From: Bacteroidetes bacterium HLUCCA01
GTDB taxonomy: Bacteria; Bacteroidota; Rhodothermia; Balneolales; HLUCCA01
Direction: 5' to 3'
DNA length: 59,030 nt
Assembly (NCBI GenBank): GCA_001314545.1
Contig: LIHN01000007.1
Location: 183,946 to 242,975 of the forward strand
Shown: in pieces, positions 51,956 through 59,030 of the stretch
How the letters are laid out: each line of letters opens with the position of its first letter
How positions within the stretch are numbered: position 1 is the first letter of the stretch
Notes under the pieces: generated by a model
The model's input: only the letters and a program-made list of their open reading frames with translations
Told to the model about the DNA's origin: nothing
Databases searched by the model: none
Made by a program: the position numbers and the translations under genes

Positions 51956-52918
51956 TCAGGACTCCTCAGCCAGTTTCCAGGCACCCATCTTGCTGTATTT
52001 ATCAATACGTTGCTCAACCAGCTCATCCGCTGAAAGTTTTTTAAGTCGGTCGAGGGATTCAAGAATTTGTTTTTTCAGCGCAGCAGCCGCTCCGGGACAA
52101 TCGCGGTGGGCTCCGCCAACCGGTTCGGGAATAATACCGTCAATGATGCCAAGCTCCAGTAAATCTGTTGCAGTAAGCTTGAGAGCATTGGCCGCCTGTT
52201 CTTTATAATCCCATGTTTTCCATAAGATAGACGAACATGATTCGGGTGAGATAACCGAGTACCAGGTGTTCTCCATCATGTAAACCTCGTTCCCCATACC
52301 AATACCCAGGGCTCCGCCGCTGGCACCTTCGCCGATTACAATGGTGATAATGGGTACCCGTAATACGGCCATATCTCTGAGGTTACAGGCTATGGCTTCA
52401 GCCTGGCCGCGCTCTTCAGCTTCCAGACCGGGAAAAGCGCCGGGTGTATCAAGCAGGGTTACTACCGGAATACCAAATTTTTCGGCTGTTTTCATGAGTC
52501 TGCGGGCTTTTCTGTACCCCTCGGGAGCCGGCATACCGAAGTTCCGGTATTGTCGCTGGCGGGTGTCGCGACCTTTCTGCTGGCCAATAATCATTACCGT
52601 CTGGTTATCAATGGTTCCGAGCCCGCCCACAATGGCTTTATCATCACCAAAGTAACGGTCACCGTGCATTTCCATGAAATGCTCAACAAACTTATCGATG
52701 TAATCCAGCGTGTACGGCCGATCGGGATGGCGGGCTAGTTGCACACGCTGCCAGCGGGTAAGATTCTTGAAAATACTTTCCCGAAGCTGGTCGGCACGCT
52801 CTTTGAGTTTCTCTATCTCCGGTGCCACCGTGGTTTCATCACCGAGCGTCAGCTCACGCAACTCTTCGATTTTCTTTTCAAGATCAGCAACAGGTTTTTC
52901 AAAATCGAGATAATTCAT
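51956..52918 (-). CDS. accA: Acetyl-CoA carboxylase carboxyltransferase alpha
   Basis: Transfers the carboxyl group from biotin carrier to acetyl-CoA, making malonyl-CoA for fatty acids. The 320-residue protein has the crotonase-like core with [80 protein letters not shown], and [15 protein letters not shown] start at ATG 52918 ([10 protein letters not shown]), the family N-terminus; the longer frame adds 26 residues. accD is not in the window. Confidence 0.96.
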   Translation of the reverse strand: MNYLDFEKPVADLEKKIEELRELTLGDETTVAPEIEKLKERADQLRESIFKNLTRWQRVQLARHPDRPYTLDYIDKFVEHFMEMHGDRYFGDDKAIVGGLGTIDNQTVMIIGQQKGRDTRQRQYRNFGMPAPEGYRKARRLMKTAEKFGIPVVTLLDTPGAFPGLEAEERGQAEAIACNLRDMAVLRVPIITIVIGEGASGGALGIGMGNEVYMMENTWYSVISPESCSSILWKTWDYKEQAANALKLTATDLLELGIIDGIIPEPVGGAHRDCPGAAAALKKQILESLDRLKKLSADELVEQRIDKYSKMGAWKLAEES

Positions 52919-53099
52919 CTCAGTAGGCATTAGTTGATGTGCATTAACACGTAAATATACTGCTTTTTGGTTAGTCTGACAGAAATGCTTGGTCAACCCT
53001 CCGGAACGCTACATCAAGGTGATTTACGGTCGTTCGACCTGCCCAGTACAGACATAAAACCGTATAACGGCAATAGTGGCAAGTGTGCAGCCCGCGAGT

Positions 53100-53831
53100 T
53101 TACAGTTTGCCGACTAAACTACGCAGTTTCAGAGCCCAGACCATCCATATGGCCTCCAATACAATAGCCTTGGACATCTTGGATACCCCTTCCGTGCGTT
53201 CGCGGAAGATAACAGAGACTTCTTTAATCCGGAATCCTTTTTTAAAGGCGCGGTAATGCAGCTCAATCTGAAACGAGTACCCGTTCGATTTAATCCGGCC
53301 CAGATCAATGGCTTCCAATACACGTCGATGAAAACATTTAAATCCTGCGGTGGTGTCAAAAACATTCATACCGGTGATGGTCCGCGCGTACACGTTAGCC
53401 GAATAGGAAAGTATGAGCCGGGAAAGCGGCCAGTTGATGATACTTATTCCGTTGTGGTAGCGCGAACCGATAGCCAAGTCAGCCTCGCCAGACCGTACAG
53501 CCTTGACCAAACGAGGAACATCGGCTGGATCGTGAGAAAAATCAGCGTCCATTTCACATATAAAACTGTACGATTTCCCCAAAGCAAACCGGAACCCCTC
53601 CACATAGGCGGTCCCCAGGCCCAACTTGCCGGCTCGTGTGATCAGGTGCACACGCCCCTCGTACTCCTTCTGAAATCCGCGAACCACATCAGCGGTACCA
53701 TCAGGTGACCCATCATCAACAACCAGTACATCGGTCTGTAGATTATCCAATTGCATGAGTACCGGAATCATTTTGGAAATGTTACGGGACTCATTGTAGG
53801 TCGGGATTATGATTAATGTATCTGATTGCAT
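53100..53831 (-). CDS. Polyprenol monophosphomannose synthase-like GT2
   Basis: Family 2 glycosyltransferase that most likely makes polyprenyl-phosphate-mannose or a similar lipid-linked sugar at the inner membrane. The 243-residue protein has IIIPTYNESRNISKMI, VVDDGSPDGT, the metal-binding DAD at residues 95-97 (EMDADFSHDP), GSRY, and the C-terminal YSFQIELHYRAFKKGFRI typical of DPM1-like enzymes. There is no C-terminal membrane domain. It lies 23 bases after the initiating transferase gene. Confidence 0.92.
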   Translation of the reverse strand: MQSDTLIIIPTYNESRNISKMIPVLMQLDNLQTDVLVVDDGSPDGTADVVRGFQKEYEGRVHLITRAGKLGLGTAYVEGFRFALGKSYSFICEMDADFSHDPADVPRLVKAVRSGEADLAIGSRYHNGISIINWPLSRLILSYSANVYARTITGMNVFDTTAGFKCFHRRVLEAIDLGRIKSNGYSFQIELHYRAFKKGFRIKEVSVIFRERTEGVSKMSKAIVLEAIWMVWALKLRSLVGKL

Positions 53832-53854
53832 GATATTGTGCTTTCGGTAAGCTC

Positions 53855-55270
53855 TTACTGGCCCTTACCCCTGACGACGGTGGCAATGGTGTTCAGCAAA
53901 ATTTTAAAGTCCATTCTCAGTGACATGTTCTCCACATAGAACAAATCATATTTCGTTTTTTCGATTACATCCTCCATGGATTCGTCGTATTTCCATTTAA
54001 CCTGCGCCCAACCGGTTATCCCAGGCCTGACACGTAATCGACGGGTGTAAAGCGGTATTTCCTTCTTGAATTTGTTCACAAAATGGGCCCGTTCCGGTCG
54101 GGGTCCTACCAGGCTCATATCTCCTTTTAAAACATTGTACAGCTGGGGGATTTCATCCAGACGAAGCTTCCTGAGCCAAAATCCGAGCGGTGTTATTCTC
54201 GGGTCATTCTCAGTTGCCCATACCGGTCCGCTCCGGGCTTCGGCATCTTCATACATGGTTCTGAATTTGTAAATGATAAACGGTTTGCCATACAACCCAA
54301 GCCTTTCCTGACTGAAAACGGCCGGACCGGGCGAGGTTATTTTGATAAGCACAATCAAAACAAGGAAAAGCGGAGCCGTTACAACCAGAATGCACAGGGA
54401 CAGTATGATGTCGAATGTACGTTTAGTGAATTTTTCCCATGACGGCATCGGATCCGGCATAACCTCAATGAGCGGTAGACCGAAAATCTGGTTGGTCTGA
54501 TTGAGCCCGGTAATCATATTCAAGAAATTGGGAACAATCTTAACCGATACATCCGGCACGTCAATTTCGTCTACAATTCTGATAAGCTTGGCCGTGTCTT
54601 CCTGCTCAAGTGCTGCTATCACATCTTTAACCTGTTCTCGCTGGATGATGGTACGCAAATCGGATAAAGTTCCGATTACAGGAACATCGCCAATAGTGGT
54701 TTCTGCGGGCATTTGATCCGATTCTGATACAAATCCTATCACATTCATGCCGGAAGTCCGATTCCGTTCCAGGTTGTCGCGAATATCACGGGCCATGTGA
54801 CCTGTTCCCACAATAACGGCACGATGTAGCCCCCTGCCCTTTTTCACCTGAACAATCTCATACGTACGAACAACTAAGCGCAATAACCAAACAGACAGAA
54901 ATACGACCAGCCAGTAACTCAGCGTGTAAGTCTTGGCGAATTGAATGTTGGAGTTTGTCCAGCCCAGATTATCTATAAACAGAACGAAAAACAGTATGAG
55001 CGTACCCAGCAAGGTAACCTTGCCCACCCGCAGAAACTCATCAAACCGTGAAATCAGATACAGGTTTTTGTACAGTCCAAAAATCGCAAATACAATGAGC
55101 CAGAACACACAGATAACCAGCGCGGGCACAAACAGGGCGATGGGTGCCTGCGCCGACTCGCCCGGAATGATACCCAGCTCGAATCGCACAAAATAAAATA
55201 GGTACCATGAACCCGTCAGTGCGATAACATCCGCAAAGAACGTGTTCAGAATATTCCTGAATGAATCCAC
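53855..55270 (-). CDS. Polyprenyl glycosylphosphotransferase
   Basis: Initiates lipid-linked exopolysaccharide or O-antigen synthesis by moving a sugar-phosphate from UDP-sugar to undecaprenyl phosphate. The 471-residue protein has several N-terminal membrane helices, a CoA-binding-like cytoplasmic domain (VIVGTGHMARDIRDNLE), and the C-terminal catalytic domain: KRTFDIILSLC, SPGPAVFSQERLG, KFRTM, the catalytic Asp-Glu dyad at 372-373 in LDEIPQLYN, MSLVGPRP, and RPGITGWAQV. All key residues are present. It starts in the 104-base gap divergent from tgt. The sugar is not determined. Confidence 0.94.
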   Translation of the reverse strand: MDSFRNILNTFFADVIALTGSWYLFYFVRFELGIIPGESAQAPIALFVPALVICVFWLIVFAIFGLYKNLYLISRFDEFLRVGKVTLLGTLILFFVLFIDNLGWTNSNIQFAKTYTLSYWLVVFLSVWLLRLVVRTYEIVQVKKGRGLHRAVIVGTGHMARDIRDNLERNRTSGMNVIGFVSESDQMPAETTIGDVPVIGTLSDLRTIIQREQVKDVIAALEQEDTAKLIRIVDEIDVPDVSVKIVPNFLNMITGLNQTNQIFGLPLIEVMPDPMPSWEKFTKRTFDIILSLCILVVTAPLFLVLIVLIKITSPGPAVFSQERLGLYGKPFIIYKFRTMYEDAEARSGPVWATENDPRITPLGFWLRKLRLDEIPQLYNVLKGDMSLVGPRPERAHFVNKFKKEIPLYTRRLRVRPGITGWAQVKWKYDESMEDVIEKTKYDLFYVENMSLRMDFKILLNTIATVVRGKGQ

Positions 55271-55374
55271 TGGGAATTAAATCCGTTGTCGGTGTATAGT
55301 AAATAAGCCGTAAATTTAAGGCTAATTCCGTCAAATATATAGCACGCAACGACGTAAACCACGCAGCAACGCTT

Positions 55375-56502
55375 TTGTTCGAACTCATTAAAACATCCGG
55401 CACCGGAAAAGCCCGTCTGGGTAAACTGACAACCGATCATGGGGTCATCCAAACCCCCATTTTCATGCCCGTGGGAACCCTGGCAACGGTCAAGGGGGTC
55501 AAACAGGACGACCTTAAGTCCAGGATCAGGGCGCAGATTATCCTGGGCAATACCTACCATCTGTACCTGCGACCCGGCAATACCATCATGCGCGCAGCCG
55601 GCGGACTGCATCGCTTTATGAACTGGGATGGTCCCATCCTGACCGATTCCGGCGGGTATCAGGTTTTTTCCCTGGCCGATAATCGCAAGCTTGAAGAGCA
55701 GGGGGCTACTTTTAAAAGCCATATTGACGGCTCAAAACATCAGTTCACTCCGGAGAATGTGGTAGAAACCCAGCGGGTACTTGGTTCTGACATCATGATG
55801 GTGTTGGATGAATGTCCGCCTTACCCCTGCGATGAAGCCTACGCTCGCAACTCCATGCATCTGACACACCGCTGGGCCGCCCGCTGCAAGAATGAATTTC
55901 ATCAGACAAGTGGATACTACGGCCATCAGCAACATCTTTTCGGTATTGTACAAGGCAGCGTATACCCCGGGTTAAGGGCCGAAAGCAGCAAGGTCATAGC
56001 CGACCTCGATTTCCACGGAAACGCCATCGGCGGACTCAGCGTAGGTGAACCCGCACACATGATGTACGATATGACCAACCTGGTAACGGATATTCTGCCT
56101 CAAAACAAGCCACGCTATCTTATGGGTGTGGGAACACCGGCCAATCTGCTGCACAATATCGCACGTGGTGTAGATATGTTTGACTGCGTTATGCCCACAC
56201 GCAATGCACGAAACGGAATGATATTCACCCGAAACGGCACCATCAATCTCAGGAATGCAAAATGGAAGGAAGCGTTCGAGTCGGCCGATCCGGGTTTTGA
56301 CTCCGATCTGTGTTCGCAACACACCCTGGCCTATATGCACCACCTTATCCGGTGTGGGGAGCTACTGGGCATGGAACTGGCTTCCGTACATAATCTCACG
56401 TTTTACCTGTGGCTCATGAACGAGGTACGTAGCCGCATAGCAGACGACACCTTTCATGATTGGTATGAGGGCATGGCTGAAACCCTCGACCGTAGATTAT
56501 AA
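55375..56502 (+). CDS. tgt: tRNA-guanine transglycosylase, Zn-site variant
   Basis: Exchanges guanine 34 for preQ1 in GUN-anticodon tRNAs. The 375-residue protein has the catalytic aspartates at residue 91 (LTDSGGYQVFSL) and 270 (DCVMPTRNARNG). The usual zinc site near the C-terminus is CxCxxC plus a histidine; here it reads F308-D-S310-D-L-C313, so two of the three cysteines are gone, while histidine 339 (SVHNL) remains. Bacteroidota enzymes are known to me to vary here, but I cannot verify how widely. The start is TTG at 55375. No queA or que genes are adjacent. Confidence 0.94.
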   Translation: MFELIKTSGTGKARLGKLTTDHGVIQTPIFMPVGTLATVKGVKQDDLKSRIRAQIILGNTYHLYLRPGNTIMRAAGGLHRFMNWDGPILTDSGGYQVFSLADNRKLEEQGATFKSHIDGSKHQFTPENVVETQRVLGSDIMMVLDECPPYPCDEAYARNSMHLTHRWAARCKNEFHQTSGYYGHQQHLFGIVQGSVYPGLRAESSKVIADLDFHGNAIGGLSVGEPAHMMYDMTNLVTDILPQNKPRYLMGVGTPANLLHNIARGVDMFDCVMPTRNARNGMIFTRNGTINLRNAKWKEAFESADPGFDSDLCSQHTLAYMHHLIRCGELLGMELASVHNLTFYLWLMNEVRSRIADDTFHDWYEGMAETLDRRL

Positions 56503-56513
56503 AAGACGACATA

Positions 56514-58616
56514 CTATCTGCCCTTCACAAATAACGCACGGAAAAGTATGTCGATGTCCATCCAGACGGAATAGTTCTGAACATAGTGCAGCTCGAACAT
56601 TTGTTTCTCTTTCTCGTGGACCAGCCTGCCCTCGTTAATCTGGCGTAGCCCCGTAAGTCCGGGTTTGTAGTAGACCGGGATGTCTTCTCTGATTTCGGTA
56701 ATAGGTGCGCCCACAAAACTGATTTTTCCGGTGAAGATATACCAAAACTGCAGGTATCGGTTCGCCCAGACCGATTTATCATACGGACTCCACAAAAAGA
56801 GCTGGTCATGATGGTTTCGGTCGATGGCAAATTGTACCGGCTTCGGTTTGCCAAAAATCAGTAACGAGCGAAATCCGGTAATTACAAAAACAGGCAAAAG
56901 CAAGACCAGTAAAACCGCTGAAAGAGCCACGTCCATATTTCGTTTAAGAAAAACATTCCATGGGATACGGTAAGACACACGCACGTCCACAACCGGTACA
57001 TCATCGAAGTACTCAACATTGCTTTTCCCGATAATGAAATCCATAGAGTCCGGTACAATTTTAAATTGTACCTCCTCGGAACGAATCTGGGTCATAATGT
57101 TCAGGATTTCTTCGCTTGACACGATACTACCCAGAAATATGAGCTGTTCAATCTTATGAAACCGAACCAGATCCGGAACGTGTTCTGTTCTGCCGATAAC
57201 CCTGACCTTCTCCACTTCATCAACCCAGGTTTCGTTTTTTTGGGCGATGAGGCCCACGATTTCATAATTCCATTCAACCTTTGAGCGTATCAGCGAGAGC
57301 AGGTCGATGGTTTTCGGACCGATTCCAATGAGCAGAACACGCAGCGGTTTAATGGTACCCGAACTGTTGAAACGATTTTTGCTGTAGTTTTTACGGTAAA
57401 AGCGTAGAAGTCCCAGTACTGCGGAGCCAAAGACTGCTCCAAAGAGAAGAATCCATCGGGAGAAGGCGAAATCGCGCAGGAAAAATGTTACAAAAACTAC
57501 ACCGGCAAATGCTACCATCACCGCTTTCACCGATGACGTTACCGAGTAGCGGTTAATACCGTAGAGTTCATAGTAACGCCCCATCGACAGGAATAAAATC
57601 GATAGCAGTCCATTTACTACCAGATAGTTTGGATGGTATTCCTGCAAAAGTTCACCCGGGTTGATCTGGTATCGTATCAGGAAGAAGATAAATACGAGTA
57701 TGTTCAACACCGTCAAATCAACCGTTGCTCCGGCCACGCGCCTGAAAACCGACCCGACGAATGACGTGGTTGCCCGCAAAACGATACCCGCCTTAATAAT
57801 GAGTTTGAACAGGAAACTGTAGGCATAGGAATAGTGCTTGTCGAAGAACTGGTACATGGCCTTGTTGAACATGATCACGTAGTCCAGATTATCTTTTTTG
57901 GTACTCTCTCCTTTGTAGTGGATAATGCTGGTCTGGGGAACATAATCAATGGCATAGCCAAGCAATGTTGTACGGTACGACAGGTCGATATCTTCTCCGT
58001 ACATAAAAAAGCGTTCATCAAAGCCCTTCAGTTTTTTTAATACATCGGTTCGAAAAAACATGAAGGCACCCGACAGAACGGGTACTGGTCCGGCTTCGTC
58101 TTCATCCATCCACCCCAGGTAATAATCTGAAAACTTGCGTGATTTCGGGAAAATGGAGGTCAGTCCCAGGACTTTCCACAGTGCTGATGCCGGTGTGGGA
58201 ACGGATCGTCTTGATTCAGGGGCAAAGGTTCCGTCGGGATTCAGTAATTTGCAACCTGCAGCTCCGGTTTGCGGGTTTTCCTGCATATGCCGGTACATGA
58301 CCAGAAGGGTATCTTCCTTGATGAGGGTATCCGGATTCAAAAGCAGGATATATTCACCGCGTGCGATATGAATTCCCTGGTTGTTGGCCTTGCCAAAGCC
58401 GACGTTACGGGTATTGGCAATAAATTGTATATCGGGGTAACGGTTGGTAAGGTACTCGGGTGAACCGTCGGTAGAGTTGTTGTCAACAACAATTATTTCG
58501 ATGTTCAGATTTCCGCTGGATCGGTTAATTGAGTTGATCAGATTAACAAGGTACTCCTTAACGTTGTAGTTAACGATAATGATGGAGACATGTATTTTCG
58601 GGGAGTCTGAAATCAC
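56514..58616 (-). CDS. GT2 glycosyltransferase fused to degenerate PGT
   Basis: A 700-residue fusion. Residues 1 to about 260 are a GT2 domain of the rhamnosyltransferase/WsbD type (SIIIVNYNVKEYL, VVDNNSTDGS, metal site NPD at 94-96, SGAFMFFRTDVLKKLKGFDERFFMYGEDIDL). Several membrane helices follow (about 295-420), then a nucleotide-binding-like domain (LRVLLIGIGPKTIDLL), then a segment like the C-terminus of polyprenyl glycosylphosphotransferases (LKRNMDVALSAVLLVLLLPVF, ISFVGAP, KPGLTGLRQIN). The Asp-Glu dyad of that family is replaced: the aligned place (about 617-625) reads WANRYLQF. The transferase half is probably inactive and may serve as a membrane or partner-binding module. Convergent with tgt. 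Confidence 0.85.
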   Translation of the reverse strand: MISDSPKIHVSIIIVNYNVKEYLVNLINSINRSSGNLNIEIIVVDNNSTDGSPEYLTNRYPDIQFIANTRNVGFGKANNQGIHIARGEYILLLNPDTLIKEDTLLVMYRHMQENPQTGAAGCKLLNPDGTFAPESRRSVPTPASALWKVLGLTSIFPKSRKFSDYYLGWMDEDEAGPVPVLSGAFMFFRTDVLKKLKGFDERFFMYGEDIDLSYRTTLLGYAIDYVPQTSIIHYKGESTKKDNLDYVIMFNKAMYQFFDKHYSYAYSFLFKLIIKAGIVLRATTSFVGSVFRRVAGATVDLTVLNILVFIFFLIRYQINPGELLQEYHPNYLVVNGLLSILFLSMGRYYELYGINRYSVTSSVKAVMVAFAGVVFVTFFLRDFAFSRWILLFGAVFGSAVLGLLRFYRKNYSKNRFNSSGTIKPLRVLLIGIGPKTIDLLSLIRSKVEWNYEIVGLIAQKNETWVDEVEKVRVIGRTEHVPDLVRFHKIEQLIFLGSIVSSEEILNIMTQIRSEEVQFKIVPDSMDFIIGKSNVEYFDDVPVVDVRVSYRIPWNVFLKRNMDVALSAVLLVLLLPVFVITGFRSLLIFGKPKPVQFAIDRNHHDQLFLWSPYDKSVWANRYLQFWYIFTGKISFVGAPITEIREDIPVYYKPGLTGLRQINEGRLVHEKEKQMFELHYVQNYSVWMDIDILFRALFVKGR

Positions 58617-58869
58617 AGGAAGTTGGTAAAAGAGCAGGCAATAACTATTTCAGTGCAGTGACGACAATTTTTATTGCAGGTAGATTGCATCACGTTAAAA
58701 AATGGCAACGTACCTTCAGCCATCACTTCGGAAGACCTGGTCAGGCGGTAATATATGCAGGTATGAGCAAAAGCGTGGAGTCAAATTATTGGGATTGCCG
58801 TAGGCGATCGTGCGGGGTGTGGATTTTCGCGGGCTCACCCCTGGTGTGTGGTCATCGTACCCATTCGGT

Positions 58870-58920
58870 GGGGTCTGTGGGCAGATGAGAGGAGCGCTGT
58901 CGCCGGGTCTGTGGGCAGAT
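58870..58920. repeat. 17-bp direct repeat, two copies
   Basis: GGGTCTGTGGGCAGATG occurs at 58870-58886 and again at 58904-58920, 34 bases apart, in the G-rich end of the window. Confidence 0.85.
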
Positions 58921-58928
58921 GGGTGCTT

Positions 58929-58991
58929 GGCCTGGCCGTCCGGGCTTTGCGGCTCGCTAGCCGATGTGCGTGCAAGGCCTGGCCGTCCGGG
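58929..58991. repeat. 16-bp direct repeat, two copies
   Basis: GGCCTGGCCGTCCGGG occurs at 58929-58944 and 58976-58991, 47 bases apart. The repeat carries a near-palindromic GGCCTGGCC. The pattern may continue beyond the window. Confidence 0.85.
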
Positions 58992-59030
58992 GAGGGGGGC
59001 TGCTGCTGCCGGGGTGTCGGGGTGGGGTTT

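Larger units (their letters stand above)
58617..59030. other. G-rich tail with direct repeats
   Basis: No gene I can support lies in this last stretch; a 76-codon frame from 58658 has no family resemblance. The first 150 bases are AT-rich and probably carry the promoter of the glycosyltransferase fusion. From about 58790 the plus strand turns strongly G-rich, with two direct repeats (GGGTCTGTGGGCAGATG at 58870 and 58904; GGCCTGGCCGTCCGGG at 58929 and 58976). Confidence 0.6.

Overview
The window is a gene-dense chromosomal segment of a bacterium from the Bacteroidota/Balneolota/Rhodothermota side of the FCB group. The evidence is the gene set: GldC, DUF3078, DUF2851, DUF4199 and BatA-like proteins, a TonB-dependent receptor with a carboxypeptidase-like N-terminal domain, a secreted lamin-tail protein with a FlgD/sorting-type C-terminus, and a single-chain glycyl-tRNA synthetase. 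Two promoters also carry the TAnnTTTG -7 element of that group. A marine or saline member such as Balneolota is my best guess, but that is inference. There is one tRNA (Gln-UUG). I found no rRNA, CRISPR array, insertion sequence, integrase or prophage, and no classical defence island.

Layout. 1-350: a ten-copy 10-bp tandem repeat and the glyS leader. 351-4817: glyS, an AP2-like DNA-binding protein, an RluD-type pseudouridine synthase, an endonuclease III with an unusual cysteine pattern, and gldC. 5355-12025: a large secreted lamin-tail protein, murI, a SpoU/TrmH methyltransferase and an outer-membrane barrel protein. 12183-17367: an ALDH7-type dehydrogenase, then a leftward group with a PLP decarboxylase, a DUF3078 barrel, a PyrR-like phosphoribosyltransferase and a small secreted protein. 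17575-23755: a YtxH protein, DUF2851, tRNA-Gln, prs-rplY-pth and a membrane pyrophosphatase. 23902-34476, all leftward: rnhA-pyrF, the TonB receptor, an orphan protein, tsaD, dnaK-hsp20 and aroA. 34537-42390, leftward: a long TPR protein, a CBS protein, hflX, a membrane protein and a BatA-like protein. 42591-45302: a beta-propeller lipoprotein. 45378-52918, leftward: an SDR, a dipeptide epimerase, and a tightly overlapping run cdsA / DUF2007 / CPBP protease / DUF4199 / DUF2085 / nadC / thioesterase / accA. 53100-58616: a polyprenol-phosphate glycosyltransferase, an initiating sugar-phosphate transferase, tgt, and a GT2 enzyme fused to a degenerate sugar-phosphate-transferase domain. 58617-59030: a G-rich repeated tail.

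Most of this is housekeeping: translation and tRNA modification (glyS, rluD, pth, tsaD, tgt, rplY, trmH), envelope lipids and wall (accA, cdsA, murI, dipeptide epimerase), nucleotide and cofactor synthesis (prs, pyrF, nadC, aroA) and stress (dnaK, hsp20, hflX). The parts most worth a second look are the GT2/degenerate-transferase fusion beside an intact initiating transferase, the hsp20-dnaK promoter with an inverted repeat over both promoter elements, the metal-ligand losses in Nth and Tgt, the AP2-like protein, and an unrecognised 217-residue protein beside tsaD. I saw no clearly new multi-gene system.
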